The notes: generated by a model not told the origin, from the sequence alone. Positions 1 through 6,903 are shown, counted from the stretch's first letter. The stretch: 16,265 bases of DNA from Pseudomonadota bacterium (GCA_023416515.1 JAEZHP010000113.1:1-16265), one strand, 5' to 3'. A program made the numbers and translations.

Positions 1-1903
1 AGTCGGTGGTGGGCTCGACCTGGATTTCGCGCAGCTCGGGCGTGTTGTCTGCCTCGACGCCGCCCGCGAAGCCGGCGCGCTGCACGGACTTGGAGCGCAT
101 GTAATAGAGCGATTTGATGCCCAGCTCCCACGCGCGATAGTGGAGCATCAGCAGGTCCCACTTGTCGACGTCGGCCGGGATGAACAGGTTCAGCGACTGG
201 GCCTGGTCGATATAGGGCGTGCGGTCGGCGGCGAGCTCGAGAAGCCAGCGCTGGTCGATCTCGAAGCTGGTCTTGTAGACCGCTTTCTCCTCAGGGGTGA
301 GGAAGTCGAGATGCTGGACCGAGCCGCCGCGCTCGAGGATCGAGTTCCACACCGCGTCGGAGTTCTTCGACTTCGAGATGAGCAGCTTCTCGAGATAGGG
401 GTTCTTGATCGAGAAGGAGCCCGACAGCGTCTTGTGGGTGTAGATGTTGGCCGGGATCGGCTCGATGCAGGCCGAGGTTCCGCCGGCGATGATCGAGATC
501 GAAGCGGTCGGGGCGATCGCCATCTTGCAGGAGAAGCGCTCCATCACGCCCATGTCGGCGGCGTCCGGGCACGGCCCGCGCTCGTTGGCGAGCATCATCG
601 AGGCTTCGCTGACCTGGGCAGCGATATGCTTGAAGATGCGCAGGTTCCACGACTTGGCCATGGCGCCCTCGAACGGGATCCCGCGGGCCTGGAGGAAGGA
701 GTGGAAGCCCATGACTCCGAGGCCGACCGAACGCTCGCGCATCGCCGAATATTTGGCTCGAGCCATCTCGTCGGGGGCGCGGTCGATATAGTCGGTGAGG
801 ACGTTGTCGAGGAAACGCATGATGTCCTCGACGAACATCTTGTCGCCGTTCCACTCGTCCCAGGTCTCGAGGTTGAGGGACGACAGGCAGCAGACCGCGG
901 TGCGGTCGGCGCCGAGATGGTCCTTGCCGGTCGGAAGGGTGATCTCCGAGCACAGGTTCGAGGTCGAGACCTTGAGGCCGAGGTCGCGGTGATGCTTGGG
1001 CATCGACCGGTTCACCTGGTCGATGAAGATGATGTAGGGCTCGCCGGTCGCGAGGCGGGTCTCGACCAGCTTCTGGAACAGCGCGCGGGCGTCGACCTTG
1101 CCGCGCTCAGACTGGTCCTTGGGCGAGCGAAGGGTGAACTCGGAGCCCTCGCGGACCGCCTCCATGAACTCGTCGGTGACGAGCACGCCGTGGTGGAGGT
1201 TGAGCGCCTTGCGGTTGAAGTCGCCGCTGGGCTTACGAATCTCGAGAAACTCCTCGATCTCCGGATGGGAGATGTCGAGATAGCAGGCGGCCGAGCCGCG
1301 GCGCAGGCTGCCCTGGCTAATCGCGAGGGTCAGCGAGTCCATGACGCGGACGAACGGGATGATCCCGCTGGTCTTGCCGTTGAGGCCGACCGGCTCGCCG
1401 ATTCCGCGGACATTGCCCCAATAGGTGCCGATTCCGCCGCCGCGCGAGGCTAGCCAGACATTCTCGTTCCAGGTGTCGACGATCCCGCCGAGGCTGTCGT
1501 CGACGCTGTTGAGATAGCAGCTGATCGGAAGGCCGCGGCCGGTGCCGCCGTTGGACAGGACGGGCGTGGCCGGCATGAACCATAGCTTGGAGATGTAATC
1601 GTAGAGCCGCTGGGCATGGGCGGCATCGTCGGCATAGGCCGAGGCGACGCGCACGAAGAGATCCTGATAGGTCTCGCCGGGAAGCAGGTAGCGGTCGTTC
1701 AGAGTGTCCTTGCCGAACTCGGTGAGGAGCGAATCGCGGCTATGGTCGACCTCGACCGGATAGATGACCGGAGCGACCCGCTTCGAATCGGTGTCGGCCG
1801 CGGGCTTCGCGCCCTTCTTTGCCTTGGCGGTCGCCCCGGTAGCCTCGATGGTTGCGTTCATGACGTCGGAAGCTCCCGACTCGCTGGTGCCTGAAAGATC
1901 CAT
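1..1903 (-). CDS. nrdA: Class I ribonucleoside-diphosphate reductase, alpha (large) subunit; 3' end outside window
   Basis: Reduces ribonucleoside diphosphates to deoxyribonucleotides together with the radical-bearing NrdB subunit in the cytoplasm. 634 residues are visible from ATG 1903 and the frame stays open to the window edge. Recognisable features are the substrate-site Cys129 (in PISCYLN), the catalytic NLCSE motif with thiyl Cys318 and Glu320, the partner Cys338/339 (CCLSSLN), and the tandem Tyr600-Tyr601 (SLYYMRS) that carries the radical in class I enzymes. The tandem tyrosine argues against a class II NrdJ. The catalytic Cys sits about 120 residues earlier than in E. coli NrdA (439), because the N-terminal ATP-cone is missing; residues 1-45 are instead an Ala/Lys/Thr-rich tail. 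The start at 1903 is favoured by a GAGGGG Shine-Dalgarno about 7 nt upstream; ATG 1861 is an alternative. The C-terminal redox Cys pair and any nrdB lie off the window. Family assignment is very secure. Confidence 0.97.
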   Translation of the reverse strand, partial: MDLSGTSESGASDVMNATIEATGATAKAKKGAKPAADTDSKRVAPVIYPVEVDHSRDSLLTEFGKDTLNDRYLLPGETYQDLFVRVASAYADDAAHAQRLYDYISKLWFMPATPVLSNGGTGRGLPISCYLNSVDDSLGGIVDTWNENVWLASRGGGIGTYWGNVRGIGEPVGLNGKTSGIIPFVRVMDSLTLAISQGSLRRGSAACYLDISHPEIEEFLEIRKPSGDFNRKALNLHHGVLVTDEFMEAVREGSEFTLRSPKDQSERGKVDARALFQKLVETRLATGEPYIIFIDQVNRSMPKHHRDLGLKVSTSNLCSEITLPTGKDHLGADRTAVCCLSSLNLETWDEWNGDKMFVEDIMRFLDNVLTDYIDRAPDEMARAKYSAMRERSVGLGVMGFHSFLQARGIPFEGAMAKSWNLRIFKHIAAQVSEASMMLANERGPCPDAADMGVMERFSCKMAIAPTASISIIAGGTSACIEPIPANIYTHKTLSGSFSIKNPYLEKLLISKSKNSDAVWNSILERGGSVQHLDFLTPEEKAVYKTSFEIDQRWLLELAADRTPYIDQAQSLNLFIPADVDKWDLLMLHYRAWELGIKSLYYMRSKSVQRAGFAGGVEADNTPELREIQVEPTTD

Positions 1904-1999
1904 CACTCTACCCCTCGTTCTACTTACGTTCCAGCAGCATCTACCGCCAGCTTAGTCGAATGGAAGGGGCTGTGGCGCACTTCCTTCGCTTCGCCCCCG

Positions 2000-2161
2000 A
2001 TATCCACAGGGAAGCGAAAACGGTGGAACAAATAATGTCCACAAACACCATGTATGGGGCCGCCCCAGCCATTCAACCGCAGCATCTTGTGCCAGACACG
2101 ACTCGGGGGCAAGCCGTTAATGTGGCGGAAAGGACTCCGCCCGCCGCATTTCTGTGGATGT
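2000..2161. promoter_or_regulatory. nrdA/tonB-like divergent region with DnaA-box-like words and a hairpin
   Basis: The 345-base gap 1904-2248 contains no gene. Three 9-mers resemble the DnaA box TTATCCACA: ATATCCACA at 2000-2008 (8/9, plus strand), ATGTCCACA at 2035-2043 (7/9, plus) and ACATCCACA at 2161-2153 (7/9, minus). All share the TCCACA core. An A/T-rich stretch at 2027-2036 lies between arms GTGGA (2023-2027) and TCCAC (2038-2042). A perfect 6-bp inverted repeat, GGCGGA (2124-2129) and TCCGCC (2136-2141) with a 6-nt loop, lies nearer the plus-strand gene. DnaA regulates nrdAB in E. coli, so the sites are plausible, but short degenerate words can occur by chance. Confidence 0.3.
2045..2092 (-). 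promoter_or_regulatory. Candidate pair of NrdR boxes upstream of nrdA
   Basis: Two 16-bp sites resemble the NrdR-box consensus acaCwAtATaTwGtgt. Read on the minus strand they are GCCCCATACATGGTGT (2060-2045, 11/16) and GCACAAGATGCTGCGG (2092-2077, 10/16). Their starts are 32 bp apart, which matches the roughly three helical turns usual for paired NrdR boxes. A weak sigma70-like promoter lies between and over them: TTGAAT (2076-2071), a 16-bp spacer, then TACATG (2054-2049). Repression by NrdR-ATP/dATP would be expected if these are real. The matches are imperfect and were scored by eye; the correct spacing and the position before nrdA are the main support. Confidence 0.45.
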
Positions 2162-2248
2162 TCCGGAGCCAGCCGGGAACCGACGAGGAGGCTTGCGCAC
2201 GCTCCAGCCTCCTGCACAAGTGGCTCAAGGAAACAGGGGGTCGAGTCA

Positions 2249-3088
2249 ATGAAGCAACACGCCGTGCGGGCCTGGTCCGCGCTCGCCATCGCAGGCCTCG
2301 CCTGGCCCGCAGCACTTCCGGCGCAGGAGCCCGCGCCCTCGCCGCAACCGGCGGCAAGCGCCGGCTGGGAGGTCAATTGGGGCGAGCAGCATTGCATGCT
2401 GATCCGCAACGCGGGCGGAGGCCGGGGCAAGGCCTTCGTCCTGCGCCGAGTGCCCGGCTCTGGGCCGACCGACCTGATCACCATCGACCCGTCGCCCCCG
2501 CGCGATCCGTCGTCGACCCGGCGCGAGCTGTCGATCGTGCTGAGGCCGTCCGGGCAACGGCTGGACGGCCGAGTCATCAGGGCGGGGCGCGTACCGAGCG
2601 GCAACACGGTGATCGAGATGAACGGCGGCGACGAGCTTCTCGACCAGTTCGCCGAATCGACCGCTATCGAGCTTGCGGTCGGCGACCGCACCTATTTCCA
2701 GATGAGCTATCCCTTGCCGACGGCCGCGCTGGCGGCGCTTCGGCAGTGCGAGGACGACGCCCTCATCGGCTGGGGAATCGACCCTGCGCTGATCACCGGC
2801 GTGCGCACCCGAGCTCGCATGATCAACCGGGACCTGATCATGTCGGGCGACTATCCGTCGGAGGCGCTCCGCGCTCACCAGGAAGGCGTGACCCTGACGA
2901 GATTCATCATCAATACCGAGGGTCGAGTCGAGAATTGTGCTGTCGTCACCAGCAGCGGCGCCGCTGCGCTGGACGCGCAGACCTGTGCGCTGGCGCAAAG
3001 TCGTGCCCGATTCCGTCCGGCAACAGGAGCCGATGGGCAACCGATGCGCAGCGTCTTCGTCTTGCGCGTGGTCTGGCTGCTTCCATAA
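2249..3088 (+). CDS. Periplasmic protein with C-terminal TonB-type domain
   Basis: 279-residue exported protein. Residues 1-26 form a signal peptide (MKQHAVRAW, a hydrophobic core, then a likely cut after PAQ), followed by a short Pro/Ala-rich link. The middle region (about 39-190) is a beta-rich domain with Cys49 and Cys167 that I do not recognise further. Residues 200-279 match the TonB C-terminal fold: GDYPSEALRAHQEG, a central GRVENC, the SSG..ALD turn and FRPATGADGQP. Cys230 and Cys246 could form a disulfide. Unlike true TonB it has no long uncleaved N-terminal anchor or extended proline rod, so it probably does not energise transporters by itself. ATG 2249 is chosen for its AGGGGG Shine-Dalgarno (2235-2240) and because the signal peptide begins there; a longer frame back to 2054 runs through the nrdA control region. 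The specific role is unknown. Confidence 0.85.
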   Translation: MKQHAVRAWSALAIAGLAWPAALPAQEPAPSPQPAASAGWEVNWGEQHCMLIRNAGGGRGKAFVLRRVPGSGPTDLITIDPSPPRDPSSTRRELSIVLRPSGQRLDGRVIRAGRVPSGNTVIEMNGGDELLDQFAESTAIELAVGDRTYFQMSYPLPTAALAALRQCEDDALIGWGIDPALITGVRTRARMINRDLIMSGDYPSEALRAHQEGVTLTRFIINTEGRVENCAVVTSSGAAALDAQTCALAQSRARFRPATGADGQPMRSVFVLRVVWLLP

Positions 3089-3167
3089 TAGGGTTCGGAT
3101 TTCATCAGGGCGTAGGACCGCCCGATCCGGCGGCGCAGCCATAGCTGGCCGTTTGCGTTGGTCGCTC

Positions 3168-3380
3168 ATGCCGTCGACGATCATCCGCGCGTTCGACTAC
3201 GATCCCGCATCGCGCGAGCTCGACGTGCTGTTCACGACAGGGCGCCGCTACGTCTATCGCGAGGTCCCGCCCGAGGCGGTCGAGGCCTTCCGCCGCGCTT
3301 TCGCCAAAGGCCGCCACTTCAACGCCCGGATCCGCGGCCGCTACCCTTATGAAGAGCGCGAGTCGATGGCAGCCGACTGA
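3168..3380 (+). CDS. KTSC domain protein
   Basis: 70-residue cytoplasmic protein made almost wholly of a KTSC domain (named after the C-terminal extension of some lysyl-tRNA synthetases). The typical pattern is visible: STII near the start, a short strand ELDVLFTTGRRYVYREVP, then a helix and the closing KGRHFNARIRGRYPY. Molecular function is not established for the family. No strong Shine-Dalgarno precedes ATG 3168. It sits 79 nt after the TonB-like gene and 66 nt before the next gene on the same strand. A short GGGCG/CGCCC inverted repeat at 3108-3123 lies between it and the upstream gene, with no T-tract. The domain call is firm, the role open. Confidence 0.85.
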   Translation: MPSTIIRAFDYDPASRELDVLFTTGRRYVYREVPPEAVEAFRRAFAKGRHFNARIRGRYPYEERESMAAD

Positions 3381-3446
3381 TCGGCCTTCCCCGAGCGCCG
3401 CTCCCGTGGCATGAAGCCAAGGCATCTTCGGGGGGAGAAGCTGTTC

Positions 3447-3851
3447 ATGTCGCAAGAAAATGTCGCAACCGCGCGCCGCCTATACGAGGCCTTCGCGGCC
3501 GGCGACGTCGATACCATCATCGCCTTGATGAGCCCGGACATCGAATGGGTCGAGGCTGAGAATTACCCCTATGCCGACAACAATCCCTATCGGGGCCCGG
3601 AAGCAGTGCTCACCGGCGTGTTCGGCCGGCTCGGGACCGAATGGCAGGGCTTCGGTGCCCATCCGGAGGAGTTTATCGACGGGGGCAACACGGTGGTCGT
3701 GCTCGGCCGCTACAGCGGGACCTGCGCCGCCACCGGCAAGGAGATGAACCCGCAAATGGCACATGTCGTTCGGGTCAGCGACGGCCGGATCACCAGCTTC
3801 CGCCAATTTGTCGACACGCTCGCCGTCGCCCGGGCGACCGGCGACGCCTGA
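3447..3851 (+). CDS. NTF2/SnoaL-like fold protein
   Basis: 134-residue single-domain protein of the NTF2-like superfamily. The hallmark opening helix is VATARRLYEAFAAGDVDTIIALMSPDIEW, followed by the conserved RGPEAV segment and the sheet ending VVRVSDGRITSFRQFVDT. Members include small isomerases, hydrolases and ligand-binding proteins, and sequence alone does not fix the activity. No signal peptide or membrane segment is seen. ATG 3447 follows a strong purine-rich Shine-Dalgarno (GGGGGAGAAG, 3431-3440); a longer reading from 3411 has no such support. It lies in a run of small plus-strand genes. Confidence 0.88.
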   Translation: MSQENVATARRLYEAFAAGDVDTIIALMSPDIEWVEAENYPYADNNPYRGPEAVLTGVFGRLGTEWQGFGAHPEEFIDGGNTVVVLGRYSGTCAATGKEMNPQMAHVVRVSDGRITSFRQFVDTLAVARATGDA

Positions 3852-3854
3852 AAG

Positions 3855-3878
3855 GGAACCCGGGGCCAGTCTCACGTT
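3855..3878 (+). promoter_or_regulatory. Weak candidate EcfG-type (general stress) promoter
   Basis: GGAAC at 3855-3859 and CGTT at 3875-3878 resemble the alphaproteobacterial EcfG/PhyR-regulon promoter (GGAAC, about 16-17 bp, CGTT). They lie 15-38 nt upstream of the MgtC-like gene. The spacer here is 15 bp, one short of the usual range, and the motif is short, so this is only a candidate. Confidence 0.25.
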
Positions 3879-3892
3879 TTAGGGGCGGAACG

Positions 3893-4348
3893 ATGCCCCT
3901 CGAACAAGTCCTCATTCGCCTCGGAGTCGCAACGGCCGTCGGCCTGGTCCTCGGCCTCGACCGCGAGCTACGCGGCTTCCCCGCCGGGATAAGAACCCAT
4001 GCCCTGGTTGCGCTAAGCTCGGCGGCGATCACGGTCAGCGCGCTGAAGCTGAGCGAGACGTTCGAAGGTTCCGACCCGCTGCGCGCCATCCAGGGCCTGG
4101 CCCAGGCGATCGGTTTCATCGCCGCGGGGCTTATCTTCGCGGCGCGGGACACTGTCCACAACACGACGACAGCGGCCAATCTGTGGCTCGCCTCGGCGCT
4201 CGGGATCGCGGCCGGAGCGGCGCATTTCGACGTCGTGATCGTATCGGCCGGCCTCGGCCTCATTCTGCTCGTGCTGGTCGGGCAGATCGAGAAGCGCCTG
4301 GGGCTAAGCCAGAAGAATGCGAGCCGGAACTCAGACGATTCGGACTAG
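3893..4348 (+). CDS. MgtC/SapB family inner-membrane protein, short form
   Basis: 151-residue hydrophobic protein with about four or five membrane helices. The family signature is clear: GLVLGLDRELRG followed by AGIRTHALVALSSA (residues about 16-46), then DPLRAIQGLAQAIGFIAAGLIF, TTTAANLWLASALGIAAGA and a last hydrophobic helix before a short polar tail. The C-terminal cytosolic domain of virulence-type MgtC is absent; this is the compact form. Family members are linked to Mg2+-limited growth and F-ATPase or phosphate homeostasis, but transport is not shown for this type. AGGGGCGG at 3881-3888 serves as ribosome-binding site for ATG 3893. Its TAG stop and that of the opposite-strand gene share the palindrome CTAG. 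Confidence 0.9.
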   Translation: MPLEQVLIRLGVATAVGLVLGLDRELRGFPAGIRTHALVALSSAAITVSALKLSETFEGSDPLRAIQGLAQAIGFIAAGLIFAARDTVHNTTTAANLWLASALGIAAGAAHFDVVIVSAGLGLILLVLVGQIEKRLGLSQKNASRNSDDSD

Positions 4349-4983
4349 CACCACGGCTCGCGCCGGCCGGTCCAGGTCCGCGCGAGCCCCTCGGCGACGA
4401 GCATGTCGCCGATCGAGCGGCCGTCGCGCACGACCACCCTGAGCTTGCGGCCGTAGCGGTCCTCGTCGCGGCCGCTGCGCACAAGCTCGAAAGGGCCGGA
4501 GGCGAGCAAGGCACGAAGCCGCCCCGTCGCACGCGCAGCTTGCGCCCGCTCCTCGGGGCAGCGGCCGCGAATCTCCGGAGTGTCGATATCGGCGATCCGG
4601 ATCCGCACGCCGCCATAGTCGAACGTGTCGCCGTCGATCACCCGAACCGATGCATTCGCGGCGACCGTGCTTCTGGCCGCGGCCGCAAGGCTTGCCGACG
4701 GGGAGGCGCCTTCCTGGGCAGCGAGGATCGCCCGCGACCGCTCGGACTCCGCGTAGGGATTCATCGCCTGGGCGGGCGCCTCGAAGACGCTCGCACTCGG
4801 CGCCTGTCCCGCCGGAAGGTTTGCGGAGGCGAACTGGGCGAGGCCGAACACGGACAGGCCGATCAGCACTCCGGCCTCGACCATCAGCCGCACTTCGCGC
4901 CAGCGGCGGCGCGACGAGCCATAGGCGCGCCAGTACGGCGGAAGCCGAGTGCGGCGCCGGCGGGACGGAGGGATGCTGGCCAT
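4345..4983 (-). CDS. Membrane-anchored thermonuclease (SNase-like) family protein
   Basis: 212-residue protein. An Arg-rich N-terminus (RRRRTR, RRRWR) precedes one membrane helix at about 33-54, then an Ala/Pro/Ser linker to about 110 and a staphylococcal-nuclease (OB-fold) domain at about 112-208. The catalytic set aligns with S. aureus nuclease: Asp119 in VIDGDTF (D21), Arg129 (R35), Asp134 and Glu137 in DIDTPE (D40, E43) and Arg179 in DRYGRK (R87). It should therefore be a Ca2+-dependent phosphodiesterase for DNA or RNA, with the positively charged end inside and the nuclease domain in the periplasm. Two Cys in the domain (142 and the terminal 212) could pair. No clear Shine-Dalgarno precedes ATG 4983. 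It lies 78 nt downstream of pyk on the same strand. Confidence 0.92.
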   Translation of the reverse strand: MASIPPSRRRRTRLPPYWRAYGSSRRRWREVRLMVEAGVLIGLSVFGLAQFASANLPAGQAPSASVFEAPAQAMNPYAESERSRAILAAQEGASPSASLAAAARSTVAANASVRVIDGDTFDYGGVRIRIADIDTPEIRGRCPEERAQAARATGRLRALLASGPFELVRSGRDEDRYGRKLRVVVRDGRSIGDMLVAEGLARTWTGRREPWC

Positions 4984-5061
4984 GGTGCCGGAGTAGCCGG
5001 AGCCGGCTAACGATCGGCTAAAAGGCTGATCCGCTTCGGCGCCGTTATGGAGGGACCGGCC

Positions 5062-6552
5062 TTACTCTCCGTTGGTCTCGCGGTGGTAGCGCTCGAGCTC
5101 GTCGCCGACGAGGCGGACGATGTGGAGCACGTTGGTCGACCCCGGGGTTCCGAACGGGACGCCTGCGGTGATGATGATGCGCTGGCCGCCCGAGGCGAGG
5201 CCGTGGCGAAGCGCCATCCGCTTCGACTTGCCGACCATCTCCTCGAAATTGGCGACGTCGCGGGTGCGAACCGAATGCGCTCCCCAGAGCAGGCCGAGAC
5301 GGCGCGCGGTTCGAAGCGATGGGGTCAGCACCAAGAGGGGCACGGTCGGCCGCGCGCGGGCGCCCCGGCGCGCGGTGGTTCCCGCCGCGGTGAAGCAGAC
5401 GATCCCCGCCGCGTTGACGACGTTGACCATCGCTCCAGCGGCTTCGGCGATCGCGTCGTTGGTGGTGGGGTCGGCCGGTGTCTCGGTGAAGTGGACCCGG
5501 GCGTGGTGGCTGGGATCGGCTTCGACCTCGGTGCCGATTCGGTTCATGATCGTCACCGCCTCGATCGGCCAGGCGCCGCTCGCGCTCTCCGCCGACAGCA
5601 TGATCGCGTCGGCGCCGTCATAGACCGCGGTCGCGACGTCGGAGACCTCGGCTCGGGTCGGGCTCGGCGAGGTGATCATCGATTCGAGCATCTGGGTCGC
5701 GACCACGACCGGCTTGCCCATCTGGCGCGCGGTCTCGACGATCTTCTTCTGCATCGGCGGCACCTGCTCGGGCCGCATCTCCACGCCAAGGTCGCCGCGC
5801 GCGACCATGCAGGCGTCAGCGAGCTCGAGGATCTCGTTCAGCCGAACCACCGCCTGCGGCTTCTCGATCTTGACGAGGAGATTGGCCTTGCCGCCGATCA
5901 GCCGGCGCGCCTCGGCGACGTCCTCGGGCCGCTGGACGAAGGAGAGGGCGATCCAGTCAACATTCTGGTCGAGAGCGAAGGCGAGGTCCCGGCGGTCCTT
6001 CTCGGTCAGCGCCGCGAGCGGAAGCACCACGTCCGGGACGTTAAGGCCCTTGTTGTTGGAGATGGTGCCGCCGACCTCGACATAGGCCTCGATCTTGTCG
6101 GCGCCGATCTCGGCGACGCGGAAGACGAGCTTGCCGTCGTCCACCAGCAGACGCGTGCCCGGCTGGAGCGCCTCGAAAATCTCCTTGTGGGGAAGCTCGA
6201 CCCGCTGGTCGTTGCCCGGCGTGGGGTCGCGGTCGAACTGGAAGATCTGGCCCTTCTTGACCTCGGCCTTGCCGCTCTCGAATCGGCCCACGCGGAGCTT
6301 GGGGCCCTGGAGGTCGACGAGGATGGTGGTCGGCCGGTCGAGCTCGCTCTCGAGCGCGCGGATCGCCTCGATCCGCTTGCGGTGGCCGTCATGGTCGCCA
6401 TGGCTCATGTTGAGCCGGAAGGCGTCGGCGCCCGCCTCGGCGAGCGCCCGGATCATCTCAGGGGTCTCGCTTGCGGGCCCGAGGGTGGCGAGAATCCGGA
6501 CCTTGCGGGTGCGGGGGACGAAGCGGCTCGGTGTCGATTCACGGGTCGGCAT
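5062..6552 (-). CDS. pyk: Pyruvate kinase
   Basis: 496-residue cytoplasmic enzyme that transfers phosphate from phosphoenolpyruvate to ADP, the last step of glycolysis. Conserved blocks run in order: RKVRILATLGPAS (about 16-28), FRLNMSHG (45-52), the B domain (about 90-180), catalytic Lys228 in LVKIEKP, metal-binding MVARGDLGVE (249-258), PVVVATQMLESM (281-292) and DAIMLSAES (315-323), then the C-terminal domain with GTTARR and a GTPGSTN turn near 468-474. Position 85 in LQGPKLR is Lys; in rabbit muscle enzyme this is Glu117, and Lys there is associated with K+-independent pyruvate kinases such as E. coli PykA. The upstream sequence (TATGCGCCCCTC before ATG) has no Shine-Dalgarno. Full length and complete. 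Confidence 0.98.
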   Translation of the reverse strand: MPTRESTPSRFVPRTRKVRILATLGPASETPEMIRALAEAGADAFRLNMSHGDHDGHRKRIEAIRALESELDRPTTILVDLQGPKLRVGRFESGKAEVKKGQIFQFDRDPTPGNDQRVELPHKEIFEALQPGTRLLVDDGKLVFRVAEIGADKIEAYVEVGGTISNNKGLNVPDVVLPLAALTEKDRRDLAFALDQNVDWIALSFVQRPEDVAEARRLIGGKANLLVKIEKPQAVVRLNEILELADACMVARGDLGVEMRPEQVPPMQKKIVETARQMGKPVVVATQMLESMITSPSPTRAEVSDVATAVYDGADAIMLSAESASGAWPIEAVTIMNRIGTEVEADPSHHARVHFTETPADPTTNDAIAEAAGAMVNVVNAAGIVCFTAAGTTARRGARARPTVPLLVLTPSLRTARRLGLLWGAHSVRTRDVANFEEMVGKSKRMALRHGLASGGQRIIITAGVPFGTPGSTNVLHIVRLVGDELERYHRETNGE

Positions 6553-6558
6553 GAGGGG

Positions 6559-6586
6559 CGCATAACCGCTGTGGACAACAGTGCAA
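6559..6586 (-). promoter_or_regulatory. Weak candidate pyk promoter, possibly leaderless transcript
   Basis: On the minus strand TTGCAC (6586-6581) and TATGCG (6564-6559) are separated by 16 bp. The distance from the second hexamer to the pyk ATG is only 6 nt, so transcription would begin at or near the A of ATG. This agrees with the absence of a Shine-Dalgarno. Each hexamer matches the sigma70 consensus at only about 3 of 6 positions. The same interval holds TTGTCCACA (6578-6570, minus), an 8/9 DnaA-box-like word. Confidence 0.25.
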
Positions 6587-6656
6587 GGCAGGGTTGAGCC
6601 GGGGCGGTCGTTTGCCTAGACGCGCCGCTCACCATTTTTGCGGGGATTAGAATCAC

Positions 6657-6899
6657 ATGGCGGAAGGATCGGTCGCGGCCGACGAATTGCGGCTCCTGAT
6701 CGAAAGGATCGAGCGGCTCGAGGAAGAGAAGAAGGGCATCGCCGACGACGTCCGCGACGTCTATGCCGAGGCGAAGGCCCGCGGCTACGATCCCAAGACG
6801 ATGCGTACCATCGTTCGGCTCCGGAAGATGGAGAAGAACGCCCGCGACGAGGCCGAGGCTCTGCTCGAGACCTATAAGGCGGCGCTGGGACTCGGCTAG
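6657..6899 (+). CDS. gapR: GapR family (DUF2312) nucleoid-associated protein
   Basis: 80-residue, highly charged, mostly helical protein. It aligns with Caulobacter GapR across its length: the first coiled coil LRLLIERIERLEEEKKGIADD, the shared VYAEAKARGYD, the basic strip MRTIVRLRKMEKNARDEAE, and the C-terminal ETYKAALG. In Caulobacter, GapR forms a tetramer that clamps overtwisted DNA ahead of replication and transcription and stimulates topoisomerases; here this role is inferred by homology. ATG 6657 has only a weak GGGGAT upstream. It is transcribed away from pyk and converges on the PilZ pair, with its stop 21 nt from the PilZ stop. Confidence 0.93.
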   Translation: MAEGSVAADELRLLIERIERLEEEKKGIADDVRDVYAEAKARGYDPKTMRTIVRLRKMEKNARDEAEALLETYKAALGLG

Positions 6900-6903
6900 G
6901 ATC

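Noticed and set aside
140..1453. Plus-strand open frame of 437 codons opposite nrdA
   Set aside because: It lies antisense to an unmistakable NrdA with all catalytic residues; no domain or ribosome-binding site supports it.
1960..3144. Plus-strand open frame of 394 codons, and minus-strand frames over the nrdA upstream region
   Set aside because: They are in other frames than the TonB-C-domain protein, whose signal peptide and domain fit the accepted frame; products are low-complexity.
4994..5035. Repeated GGCT/AGCC words and a possible hairpin (GATCGGCT, loop AAAA, GGCTGATC) between the nuclease gene and pyk
   Set aside because: It needs wobble pairs on the plus strand, fits worse on the minus strand where both genes are transcribed, and has no T-tract; not a convincing terminator.
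5047..6597. Plus-strand open frame of 516 codons opposite pyk
   Set aside because: It mirrors pyruvate kinase codons on the other strand, with low-complexity Arg/Asp/Val-rich product and no family.
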